64,000 nucleotides of DNA from CAZISM01 sp964541895 (GTDB lineage Bacteria; Zhuqueibacterota; Zhuqueibacteria; Residuimicrobiales; Residuimicrobiaceae). The notes below the pieces were generated by a model. It did no database searches. It was not told the origin of the DNA and worked only from the letters and a program-made list of their open reading frames with translations. The first letter of the stretch is position 1. Each line of letters begins with the position of its first letter. The stretch lies in the NCBI GenBank assembly GCA_964541895.1, contig CAZISM010000012.1, positions 11,026 to 75,025 on the forward strand, written 5' to 3'. The translations under genes and the position numbers were made by a program. Below, in pieces: positions 1 to 8,606 of the stretch.

Positions 1-707
1 CTGAACAGGGACGCCGACAATTTGCTGCCGAACAGCGTTCCGCCTCTGTTGACCATGCCGTCAGCTGCCGAACTGGCCAGGCCGATCACCTTGCCGGTAG
101 TCAGACTGATCACCGGGCCTCCATTGCTGCCGCGGTTCACATCCGCGTCCAGTTTCAGACAGGGTTCGGAATAACAGGATGCCGTAACGATTCGGCTCGT
201 TTTAACCGCAATTTTGCCCCGGTGTATGGTAAGGTCCTGTTCACCGGTCGGACAACCCAGCATCAGCACCTCCTGGCCAAAGGACACGTCATCAGCCGAA
301 GCGAGGGCCAGCGGCGTTCTGTTTTCCACCGCAGCAGAGCGCAGCAGAGCAATATCATGTTTTTGGTCTATGGAAACGATGGTGACCGTGGCATGGTCAT
401 AGGTTGCCGGCTCTGTATCAGCCGGGACTACTCTAATCGCTCCCGCCGGCACGCCTTCGAGCACATGGGCGGCCGTGGCGATCAATCCATCAGCTCCCAC
501 CACAAAACCCGCACCCCGCAGAGCCGCCGTGTTCCGTTCGCCCTGGCCCAGGCTGACAATACGTACGACCGAAGGGGAAACTGCCTCGGCGCGGTCCAGC
601 AGCATGGAGACCCGATCCTGCACATAATTTGTATCCGTGGAATGTGTTGCCAGCAGTAACAGTCGCCCCATTACGTGGGCCAGAATGAGCAGCCTCATCA
701 CCATCAT
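1..707 (-). CDS. Trypsin-like (HtrA/Do-type fold) serine protease homologue, 3' end cut by window edge
   Basis: Reading the minus strand from ATG at 707 gives at least 235 residues with no stop before the window edge. A hydrophobic start (MMVMRLLILAHVMGRLLLLA) suggests export. The catalytic His lies in 'LIATAAHVLEG' and the catalytic Asp in 'QKHDIALLR', both in normal order for family S1. The serine motif, normally GNSGGP, reads 'DVNRGSNGGPVI' (bases 114-149), so Asn stands where the nucleophile belongs and Ser is one residue early. The following 'GKVIGLASSAADG' strand is normal. A GGAG eight bases before the ATG ATG pair supports the start. It may be a degenerate or non-catalytic protease, or one that uses the shifted Ser. 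Identification of the fold is firm; activity is uncertain. Any PDZ or other C-terminal domain would lie outside the window. Confidence 0.82.
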   Translation of the reverse strand, partial: MMVMRLLILAHVMGRLLLLATHSTDTNYVQDRVSMLLDRAEAVSPSVVRIVSLGQGERNTAALRGAGFVVGADGLIATAAHVLEGVPAGAIRVVPADTEPATYDHATVTIVSIDQKHDIALLRSAAVENRTPLALASADDVSFGQEVLMLGCPTGEQDLTIHRGKIAVKTSRIVTASCYSEPCLKLDADVNRGSNGGPVISLTTGKVIGLASSAADGMVNRGGTLFGSKLSASLF

Positions 708-969
708 CGTTCACGCTCCATCGCCTGTTGATTCATGCGTTGCCGTTGTCACTAAAGCTCGAAGCATACCTCCGGCCGGGCTCCTGATGAACGGGAGCCG
801 CAGCCGATCCAGCCAGCTTGCGTGATCAGCTCGAATAGTTTTCTACTGCAATGCATGTGCGAAAGATGCTGTGACCCCATAGCCCACATATGCGGTTAGT
901 GTCCGGTCCGCTGCGTATGGACGTCGACAACCTGGTCGTGTCGAGAAGGGCGTGCTTTGCAAAGATGCG

Positions 970-1007
970 TTACGGAAGATCCGTAAAGGTAAATCAGCAA
1001 TTGTCAA
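970..1007 (-). promoter_or_regulatory. Candidate promoter with overlapping operator for the protease-like gene
   Basis: On the minus strand a perfect TTGACA (1007-1002) is followed after about 16 bases by a poor -10 region. That region coincides with a perfect inverted repeat TTACGGA-AGA-TCCGTAA (970-986). A -35 next to a dyad at the -10 position would suit a repressor-controlled promoter. The weak -10 and the long (about 260-base) leader make this tentative. Confidence 0.2.
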
Positions 1008-1218
1008 GATTGAGAAAAGTGGACCGAATACAGTCCGGGAAAGAAAGAAGAAGGATAATAAGCAGTACTCTTTGCCTGTGCCGGAGCTGTACGGTTTTGG
1101 ATGCAGTACCAGAGGATGTCTAGCTGTATTGAATATAAATAGCAAGAGTGCAAAATGCAAGAAAATTATTGAACAATTTTATTTTTTGCCGGCGGCAGGA
1201 AGCCATGATCAGGCCGAA

Positions 1219-1239
1219 AGCCTGGCAGGATGCCAGGCT
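1219..1239 (-). terminator. Hairpin directly after carB
   Basis: AGCCTGGCA-GGA-TGCCAGGCT forms a perfect 9-bp stem with a 3-base loop, starting four bases past the carB TAA (1244-1246). The T-run lies on the plus-strand side (GTTTTTA), while the minus strand continues CTTTCGG. It may therefore stabilise the carB 3' end or terminate in either direction rather than act as a textbook terminator for carB. Confidence 0.45.
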
Positions 1240-1243
1240 GTTT

Positions 1244-4200
1244 TTATCCGGCTCGCAGGATCTCTTTGTGATATTGTTGAATCGATTTCACCTCCGTATG
1301 GCCGTTGCGGCAGGCCTTTATGCCGTGAATCGCAGCCATGGCCGCTGTGGTGGTCGTGATATACGGAATACGATACTTGATGGCGGATTTGCGAATGTAT
1401 GAATCATCGATTTCGCTCAACTTGCCCATGGGCGTGTTGACGATAAGCTGTATTTCGCCGTTCTTCAAAACATCGACGATATGGGGACGGCCCTCATATA
1501 TTTTGTAAATCGGCTGACAGGCTATGCCATGTTGCTGCAAATGGCTGCGGGTGCCCTGCGTGCTGACGATGTTGAATCCCAGCTCCTGAAATCCTCTCGC
1601 CACCTCCACGATGGCGGCTTTGTCGCGGTCAGCCACTGTGATCAGCACCGTTCCCGCCAGAGGCAGGGTCATGCCGGCCGCTTCCTGGGCTTTAAATACC
1701 GCCAGTCCGAAAGAGTCGGCCAATCCCAGCACTTCACCCGTTGAACGCATCTCCGGCCCCAGAACCGGATCCACTTCCGGAAACATATTAAAGGGAAAGA
1801 CCGCCTCTTTGACGCCAAAATGGGCAAAGGCCCCACGCTGCAGATTGCATTCACGCAATGTTTTGCCGAGCATGATCTGGGTGGCGATTTTGGCCATGGC
1901 GATATTGCAGACTTTGGAAACCAGCGGCACGGTTCTGGATGCGCGTGGATTCGCTTCCAGAATATAGACCACGCCGTTGGCAATGGCGTATTGAATATTC
2001 ATCAACCCTTTGACGTTCAGCTCCTGAGCGATCATCCGCGTATAGCGCTCAATGGTCTGCAAATGCTCCTCAGCGATGGCGACAGGCGGAATGACACAGG
2101 CCGAGTCACCGGAATGAATGCCGGCGTATTCGATATGCTGCATGATGGCCGGGATAAACACATCGACGCCATCGGCAATGGCGTCGGTCTCCACCTCAAT
2201 CGCATCTTCCAGAAACCTGTCGATGAGAATGGGCCGTTCCGGTGAAACGTCCACTGCTGCTGCGATATAGCGGCGCAACATGGATTCATCCAATACAATC
2301 ATCATGGCGCGACCGCCCAGCACATAGGAAGGCCGCACCATCAGCGGATAACCGATGCGGCCGGCAACCGCCAAGGCCTCCGCCAAGGTGCCGGCCATAC
2401 CCGATTCCGGCTGCGGAATACCCAGTCTGCCCATGACCTTGCGAAAGCGGTCCCGGTCCTCCGCCAAATCGATGGTATCCGGCGTGGTGCCCAAAATGCG
2501 CACTCCGGCCTCTTCCAGATCCTTGGCCAGATTGAGCGGCGTCTGTCCGCCAAATTGGACAATGACGCCTTCAGGCTTTTCCTTATGGTAGATGCTCAGG
2601 ACGTCTTCAATTGTCAACGGTTCGAAATAGAGTTTATCGGAAGTATCATAGTCCGTAGATACGGTTTCCGGATTGCAGTTGATCATGATGGATTCATAGC
2701 CGGCGTCCCGAATGGCAAACGCCGCATGCACGCAACAGTAATCGAATTCGATGCCCTGGCCGATACGGTTGGGCCCGCCGCCGAGCACCATGATTTTTTT
2801 GCGCCCGCTGACCTCAACGCGGTCCGGCGCATTGTAGGTAGAGTAATAATAGGCCGCGTTATCTACGCCGCTGACCGGCACCGGTTCCCAGGCTTCCGCC
2901 AGACCGAGACGCAGCCGTTGTTCACGAATCTTTGCTTCCGGAATGGCGGTCAACATGGCCAGATAGCGATCGCTGAAACCGTCCTGCTTGGCTTGCCGCA
3001 TCAGATGATCCGGCAACTGGGACTTGCCCTTGAACAGCAGCATCTCTTTTTCCAGCTGCACCAGTTCGCGCATCTGTTCGATGAACCAGGGCTTGATGTG
3101 GGTCAACGCATACAACTCCTGGGTGCCGGCGCCCTTGCGCAGCGCTTCGTACATGATAAATTGCCGTTCGCTGGAAGCGTTGCTCAACAGGGCCAGCAAC
3201 TCGGGCAGCGATTTGGAATTAAAGTCCTTGGCAAAACCAAGTCCATAACGACCGATCTCCAGCGAGCGGATGGCCTTCTGCAGCGCTTCTTTATAATTCT
3301 TGCCGATGCTCATGGCTTCACCGACCGCCCGCATCTGGGTGCCGAGTTTATCTTCGACGCCTTCAAACTTTTCAAACGCCCAGCGGGCGAATTTGACCAC
3401 CACATACTCACCGGAGGGCGTATATTTTTCCAGAGTACCGTCACGCCAGTACGGAATCTCATCCATGGTCAGGCCGCCGGCCAGCAGCGACGACACAAAG
3501 GCGATGGGAAAACCGGTGGCTTTGGAGGCCAGCGCAGAGGAGCGCGATGTGCGCGGATTGATTTCAATGACCACAACGCGTCCGGTCTTTGGATCATGGG
3601 CGAACTGTATATTGGTGCCGCCGATCACTTCGATGGCTTCCACAATGGCATAAGAATAGGCTTGCAGCTTTTTCTGCAGATCCTGGCTTATGGTGAGCAT
3701 CGGCGCGGTGCAATAGGAATCGCCGGTATGAACGCCCATGGCATCGACATTCTCGATAAAGCAGACCGTGATCATCTGATTCCTGGCATCCCGGACTACC
3801 TCCAATTCCAGTTCCTCCCAACCCAGGACCGATTCTTCAATGAGCACCTGATGGACCATGCTGGCCGCCAGTCCGCGCGCCGCAATGGTCTGCAGTTCTT
3901 CGATATTATAGACCAGACCGCCGCCGGTCCCGCCCATAGTATAGGCGGGACGAACCACCACCGGATAGCCCAACTCTTCGGCAACCTGCTCCGCCTCTTC
4001 GACGGTGTGGACCGCTTTGCTGGCCGGCATGTCGATGCCCAATCGTTGCATGGTCTGTTTAAACGCGGTACGGTCCTCCCCGCGTTCGATGGCGTCAATG
4101 TTGACCCCGATAACCCGGACGCCGAATCGTTCAAGCACGCCGGCTTTAGCCAGCTGCGAAGAGAGATTCAATCCGGTCTGTCCGCCCAGATTGGGCAGGA

Positions 4201-4456
4201 GCGCATCCGGCCTCTCCTTCTCGATGATTCGTGTCAAATAATCAACGGTCAACGGCTCGACATAGGTGGCATCGGCCATGCCCGGGTCGGTCATGATGGT
4301 CGCCGGATTAGAGTTGACGAGAACGATTTCATAGCCCAAACTGCGCAGCGCCTTGCACGCCTGCGTGCCGGAATAATCAAATTCACATGCCTGCCCGATG
4401 ACAATGGGGCCGGAGCCGATAATTAATACTTTATGAATGTCTGTGCGTTTTGGCAT
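1244..4456 (-). CDS. carB: Carbamoyl-phosphate synthase large subunit
   Basis: The 1070-residue product has the full length of CarB. It makes carbamoyl phosphate from bicarbonate, ATP and ammonia delivered by CarA, feeding pyrimidine and arginine synthesis in the cytoplasm. It starts 'MPKRTDIHKVLIIGSGPIVIGQ' and shows both duplicated ATP-grasp halves: the first with 'NPATIMTDP' and 'GGTGGG', the second starting near residue 555 with 'KIMVLGGGPNRIGQGIEFDYCC' and 'NPETVSTDYD'. An allosteric MGS-like domain lies at the C-terminus ('GTRSHLQQHG', 'NGEIQLIVNTP'). GGAGG nine bases before the ATG supports the start. No carA is adjacent; neighbours are an unrelated PAP2 gene upstream and a protease homologue downstream. 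Confidence 0.98.
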   Translation of the reverse strand: MPKRTDIHKVLIIGSGPIVIGQACEFDYSGTQACKALRSLGYEIVLVNSNPATIMTDPGMADATYVEPLTVDYLTRIIEKERPDALLPNLGGQTGLNLSSQLAKAGVLERFGVRVIGVNIDAIERGEDRTAFKQTMQRLGIDMPASKAVHTVEEAEQVAEELGYPVVVRPAYTMGGTGGGLVYNIEELQTIAARGLAASMVHQVLIEESVLGWEELELEVVRDARNQMITVCFIENVDAMGVHTGDSYCTAPMLTISQDLQKKLQAYSYAIVEAIEVIGGTNIQFAHDPKTGRVVVIEINPRTSRSSALASKATGFPIAFVSSLLAGGLTMDEIPYWRDGTLEKYTPSGEYVVVKFARWAFEKFEGVEDKLGTQMRAVGEAMSIGKNYKEALQKAIRSLEIGRYGLGFAKDFNSKSLPELLALLSNASSERQFIMYEALRKGAGTQELYALTHIKPWFIEQMRELVQLEKEMLLFKGKSQLPDHLMRQAKQDGFSDRYLAMLTAIPEAKIREQRLRLGLAEAWEPVPVSGVDNAAYYYSTYNAPDRVEVSGRKKIMVLGGGPNRIGQGIEFDYCCVHAAFAIRDAGYESIMINCNPETVSTDYDTSDKLYFEPLTIEDVLSIYHKEKPEGVIVQFGGQTPLNLAKDLEEAGVRILGTTPDTIDLAEDRDRFRKVMGRLGIPQPESGMAGTLAEALAVAGRIGYPLMVRPSYVLGGRAMMIVLDESMLRRYIAAAVDVSPERPILIDRFLEDAIEVETDAIADGVDVFIPAIMQHIEYAGIHSGDSACVIPPVAIAEEHLQTIERYTRMIAQELNVKGLMNIQYAIANGVVYILEANPRASRTVPLVSKVCNIAMAKIATQIMLGKTLRECNLQRGAFAHFGVKEAVFPFNMFPEVDPVLGPEMRSTGEVLGLADSFGLAVFKAQEAAGMTLPLAGTVLITVADRDKAAIVEVARGFQELGFNIVSTQGTRSHLQQHGIACQPIYKIYEGRPHIVDVLKNGEIQLIVNTPMGKLSEIDDSYIRKSAIKYRIPYITTTTAAMAAIHGIKACRNGHTEVKSIQQYHKEILRAG

Positions 4457-4526
4457 TATTTTGAGCCTCCAGTTTTTCTGTACACTTTAAGACAGATAAT
4501 CCAAATGGCAAATCAGGTGCGGCGCT

Positions 4527-5285
4527 TTATGCCAGGGACAAGAACACGATCAAGCCCAGATACACCAGCAGCCAGCGCTTGCCGGCTTTGTCATGATCAG
4601 CTGCCGTCATTCTTTGCAGCGCAGCGATAGTCAGCTTCTGCGCCGGCACAAGGCATAAAAAAGCCCATCCCGCGCCGGCCAGTACGTCGCTGAGATAGTG
4701 TGCACCGAGCACCAGCCGCGAACAGCAGATCCCCACCGCCAGCAGCGCCAACAGCCCTTTGATCCAACTGTGCCATCGCCCGCTGAATCCGCCGAATACT
4801 ATAAAGGGTAACACCAGAGCAACCCCCTTGCTGGAATGGCCGGAGGGAAACGAAAAAGAGGCTGCTCTGCTCAGGTCGACGATCTGATCGGGAAAGGCGT
4901 GGATCGGCCGGGGCCGGGAGAACAGCCATTTGAGGAGTTCGGTGCTGATGGTGGCCATAACAAAAACAAAAATGATGACAAGAAAAACCGGGCGTTTATC
5001 CCGCCAGGCCTCTTTTTTATAGCACAAGGATAAATAGACAAAATATACCAGGCAGATGGCGGACATGCCGTACTGTGAAAGCCAGAGGCTGAGATCGACC
5101 ATCATGTTGCCGAAGTGTTTATTATTGAGATTCAACAGCACGAACCGGTCGATGGCCGCCTGGTGCCATAGCCAAAAGGCCATGATCCAGGTTAGCAAAA
5201 AAACAAGAACGAGACCTGTCCGCTCTCTGTTGCTGAAAGCCAACGAAACGCCTGCCGTATTCCGGATCGGTTCGGTACGGGTCAC
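4527..5285 (-). CDS. PAP2-family membrane phosphatase
   Basis: A 252-residue integral membrane protein with about six hydrophobic segments. The three PAP2 phosphatase motifs are present: K-x6-RP as 'KWLFSRPRP', PSGH as 'PSGHSS', and SR-x5-H-x3-D as 'SRLVLGAHYLSD'. Members remove phosphate from lipid phosphates such as undecaprenyl pyrophosphate or phosphatidic acid at the outer face of the membrane. The substrate cannot be chosen from sequence alone. The start is GTG at 5283-5285, preceded by AAAAGG seven bases upstream. It lies 70 bp upstream of carB in the same direction but has no obvious functional link to it. Confidence 0.88.
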   Translation of the reverse strand: MTRTEPIRNTAGVSLAFSNRERTGLVLVFLLTWIMAFWLWHQAAIDRFVLLNLNNKHFGNMMVDLSLWLSQYGMSAICLVYFVYLSLCYKKEAWRDKRPVFLVIIFVFVMATISTELLKWLFSRPRPIHAFPDQIVDLSRAASFSFPSGHSSKGVALVLPFIVFGGFSGRWHSWIKGLLALLAVGICCSRLVLGAHYLSDVLAGAGWAFLCLVPAQKLTIAALQRMTAADHDKAGKRWLLVYLGLIVFLSLA

Positions 5286-5672
5286 ACATTATCCTTTTCT
5301 GAATTGATCTATTCCACGGCCAGGCTGGCCTGTCATGGCCCTGCGCCTCGATGCACACGCATCGTCCTGGCCGACGACCATCCGCTGACAGATTCTTCGG
5401 CGCGGCAAATCAGCCATAACGCGACAGGCTCCTGCTGAACCGCGCCTCAGAATGACAAACCTGCCAAAGTCTGAAGCCGGCATTCCTGCGGGCGAAGAAT
5501 CTGTACGCGCATGGCTTCGGCGGCCTTGTGCATTGACGAACACGCCAGCCAAAGCCTGTCATTCTGAGCCCGCCGCTCTTGGCGGGCGAAGAATCTGTGC
5601 GCGCATCTATTCTGCGTCGCAACAAGTCGAAAACGGCCAGCGGTCTCGACGAAGCAGGAATCCAGCATATAT
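5286..5672. other. Repeat-bearing intergenic region
   Basis: This 387-bp stretch between the ABC ATPase stop and the PAP2 start holds no gene. Its short open frames, translating to strings such as 'TDSSPA' and 'GEESVRA', are typical by-products of a dispersed intergenic repeat. The repeat units are listed separately. Confidence 0.6.
5388..5606. repeat. Intergenic repeat cluster with direct and inverted copies
   Basis: Two 25-bp direct copies at 5488-5512 and 5582-5606 (core GCGGGCGAAGAATCTG) differ at one base. Near 5388-5400 the core appears inverted as ACAGATTCTTCGG. A second pair is inverted: CTCAGAATGACAAAC near 5446 and GCCTGTCATTCTGAG near 5554. A perfect hairpin GCCCGCC-GCTCTT-GGCGGGC occupies 5568-5587. 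The layout looks like a dispersed palindromic intergenic element, here in about two to three partial copies. Confidence 0.6.
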
Positions 5673-6329
<657 letters not shown>

Positions 6330-6331
6330 GA

Positions 6332-7474
6332 TTAATTTTCCCGTAATAGTTCTGCCGGATCGCGATGGACGGCATAAACCGCCGGCAGCAGACTGGCTAA
6401 ACCGGCAAAGAGCGGCGCCAGCAGGCAAGACCAGGCCAGCAGCCCATACAGGGGTGCGATATTTTTTCCCGTTATTTTAAATATCATCGGTCCCCATTGC
6501 AGAGCCGCCCATGTACCCAGCCCATAGCCAACCAGACCGCCCACCAGTCCCAGCAGCAGCGCCCGTGAGAGGAACAGGCCGAAAATCCAGCCGCTCTCAT
6601 ATCCCAGCGACCGCCATATGCCGACTTCGATGGTTCGATGCTGCACATTGATCATCGACAAAGCTCCGATCCAGACCGCACAGCCCAGCAGCAGAACCGG
6701 CAGCAAAAACGCAAAATAACGTTCCATGGTCATGCGCTGCCGTTCCCGCGCCATGGCGATGGTTTTGTTCATGACGACCTGCGCTTCCGGCAGGATCTTT
6801 TTTAATTGCTCGCGCAACATAGCCAGGGGATCCTGCTGATCTGATGACAGGCAGAGGCAGTTCAGCGCCTTGATCTCGCTGATCCGGCCCGGCAGCTGCA
6901 AGAGTGCCTGCAGTGCCTGCAGATCCATGAACATCCACTCGTCTTCTTCGCTGCCGGTTTCAGCCAGCACTTTATCCACAAAAAATTCTCCGTCCCGGAT
7001 CTGCAGCGTTTGTCCCGGTTTGATGGCAAACGCCTGAGCCGGCCCAAAGCCAACAATGACCCGTCCCGGCGGCAGATGGTAGGTCATGTCGGTCTTTATT
7101 AATCCGGACGGCTCGATTTCTCTCGACAATCCGGTGAGCACCACCTTGCGGCCGCGCCAGTCGATGCGCTGCTGCAGCGTGGCCGTCACGTGCGCATAGG
7201 ATATCCCTGGATAGTTGACGAACCGATCCACCCACTCTTCCGGCATCATTTGATCGGAAAAACCGCGCATCCAGAAAAAATCCATGTCGGTGTTTTGCGG
7301 AATGATGCGCAGATTGAAACCCATATCGCGCGTCAGCCGGATGGTCTCGCGATTGGACGCTTCACTGGTGGTGAGAAAAAACACCACCAGTCCGGCGGCA
7401 AAGACAATTGCCAGTGCGCTCAACACAAAGGTGAATTTGCGGTGAGCCGCTTCCTGCAGGGCCAGTTTAATCAT
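6332..7474 (-). CDS. FtsX/MacB-like ABC transporter permease
   Basis: A 380-residue permease with one N-terminal membrane segment (about 19-38, 'LSALAIVFAAGLVVFFL'), a periplasmic domain of about 210 residues, and three C-terminal segments. This is the four-helix layout of the MacB/LolCE mechanotransmission family. A 'TIEVGIWRSLGY' coupling-helix motif follows the second membrane segment, as in FtsX domains ('EIGILRALG'). It overlaps the upstream gene by 8 bases and is followed by its ATPase after 2 bases. Family members pull lipoproteins, toxins or peptides rather than import sugars. The cargo is unknown. Confidence 0.88.
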   Translation of the reverse strand: MIKLALQEAAHRKFTFVLSALAIVFAAGLVVFFLTTSEASNRETIRLTRDMGFNLRIIPQNTDMDFFWMRGFSDQMMPEEWVDRFVNYPGISYAHVTATLQQRIDWRGRKVVLTGLSREIEPSGLIKTDMTYHLPPGRVIVGFGPAQAFAIKPGQTLQIRDGEFFVDKVLAETGSEEDEWMFMDLQALQALLQLPGRISEIKALNCLCLSSDQQDPLAMLREQLKKILPEAQVVMNKTIAMARERQRMTMERYFAFLLPVLLLGCAVWIGALSMINVQHRTIEVGIWRSLGYESGWIFGLFLSRALLLGLVGGLVGYGLGTWAALQWGPMIFKITGKNIAPLYGLLAWSCLLAPLFAGLASLLPAVYAVHRDPAELLREN

Positions 7475-8606
7475 GTCGTTTTTTCTTTTTTAATTTCCAG
7501 TATACCAGGGCAGCCGGCACCACCAGCAGCAGCCCGATGCCGGCAAACGAGATTAAAAAAATTCGTCTCATCGAACCGGCATTCACTTCTCCATCGCGGC
7601 CACGAGCCTGGTCCTCCTCGGCCGATGGGGCCATCAGCACCGACAATCCCTCCCGATACCCGGCCAGAACGTCCGTTTCCCTGGCATTGGCGGCAGTGGT
7701 GCTGACGGCGAGGATCTGTTCCATTTCCATTCGCACCGCGGGATTTTCCACATCGAATCCCAGCTCTTTGGCCACAGCCTGTTGCAGAGCGGCGCCCCAT
7801 CGGGCCGGCACGGTCGTGCCGAGGATCCAGGAACGATCCAGACCGCATTCACAATCAGCACCCACCAGAGCCAAAAGATTGAGCAGGTTCTGCCCGGTCA
7901 GCTGTTCGTTCTCCAGCACCGGTCCCAGTCGACGGCAGCGGCCGTAGAGCACAGCCGCGCGTGGCCGGCGCTCCATGTGCTGCGCGGTTTCCAGTCCCCA
8001 AAGCAGCAACTGTTCATGTTCAACCTGCCCTGCTGTCATCTCCACCAGCATGGGCGGCCGCGATACCGGTTTGGGCATGGCAGGCATGACTTTTTCGATT
8101 TCAGCCAGAGCGGCGTGAATGGAACTCGCCGCCGCCGCATTGGCGGACTGGTCCAGGCCGGGAATGAACAGAACAACACAATAGGCGTTGACCAGCGTTT
8201 CGTTGATTTTTTCGCGCAGGGGTGAGATGCACGCCCATTCGAGAATATCCCACAATTCCTGCTTGTACTGCTGCGCCGTCAGTGAAAACGGCTGCACATG
8301 CATGCCTCCCCTGGCGCTGACCAGAGCCACATTTTTTTGCGGAATTTCATAACCGCGCAATGAGGAAAGCGTGTCCAGATCGCTTCGATACATAACCTGG
8401 GCAATGATATTGGCGTCCCATAGAGCCGCCTGCACCGTCATTTGTGCTCTGGCCAGGTCTTCGCCGGGAAAATCGCTGTCCACCGGGATGTACAACTGAT
8501 AGGGCCCAGGGCCGACCTCGGCAAAGCCGATTTCGCGCACAGTATATCGACACGCCTCTGCGCCAGCCACCAGGCTGAGCAGGATCATTACGATTTTACT
8601 TTTCAT
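7467..8606 (-). CDS. Membrane-anchored protein of unknown function in the ABC cluster
   Basis: I do not recognise this 379-residue protein. It has an N-terminal signal ('MKSKIVMILLSLVAGAEA') with a Cys straight after ('CRYTVRE'), so lipoprotein processing is possible but not canonical. A large soluble part includes 'RPRAAVLYGRCRRLGPVLE' and 'ADCECGLDRSWILG'. A C-terminal membrane helix (about 350-370, 'FLISFAGIGLLLVVPAALVYW') ends in a 'KLKKKKRHD' stop-transfer tail, predicting a periplasmic domain tethered at its C-terminus. It overlaps the glycosidase upstream by 11 bases and the permease downstream by 8, so it is probably produced in fixed ratio with them. An adaptor or substrate-handling role for the ABC pair is inference only. 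Confidence 0.8.
   Translation of the reverse strand: MKSKIVMILLSLVAGAEACRYTVREIGFAEVGPGPYQLYIPVDSDFPGEDLARAQMTVQAALWDANIIAQVMYRSDLDTLSSLRGYEIPQKNVALVSARGGMHVQPFSLTAQQYKQELWDILEWACISPLREKINETLVNAYCVVLFIPGLDQSANAAAASSIHAALAEIEKVMPAMPKPVSRPPMLVEMTAGQVEHEQLLLWGLETAQHMERRPRAAVLYGRCRRLGPVLENEQLTGQNLLNLLALVGADCECGLDRSWILGTTVPARWGAALQQAVAKELGFDVENPAVRMEMEQILAVSTTAANARETDVLAGYREGLSVLMAPSAEEDQARGRDGEVNAGSMRRIFLISFAGIGLLLVVPAALVYWKLKKKKRHD

Larger units (their letters stand above)
708..1243. other. Intergenic region between the protease-like gene and carB
   Basis: This 536-bp stretch has no convincing gene. Short open frames on both strands lack ribosome binding sites and recognisable protein character. 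It holds a perfect 7-bp inverted repeat at 970-986, a consensus-like TTGACA on the minus strand at 1002-1007, an AT-rich patch near 1158-1190, and the hairpin at 1219-1239 just past the carB stop. Confidence 0.6.

Noticed and set aside
843..1160. A 105-codon minus-strand frame and a 135-codon plus-strand frame in the first intergenic region
   Set aside because: Neither has a binding site or credible protein pattern, and they overlap each other.
2555..4426. A 623-codon open frame on the plus strand
   Set aside because: It lies entirely antisense to carB and exists because GC-rich codons suppress stops on the opposite strand. Its translation has no recognisable domain and no ribosome binding site.
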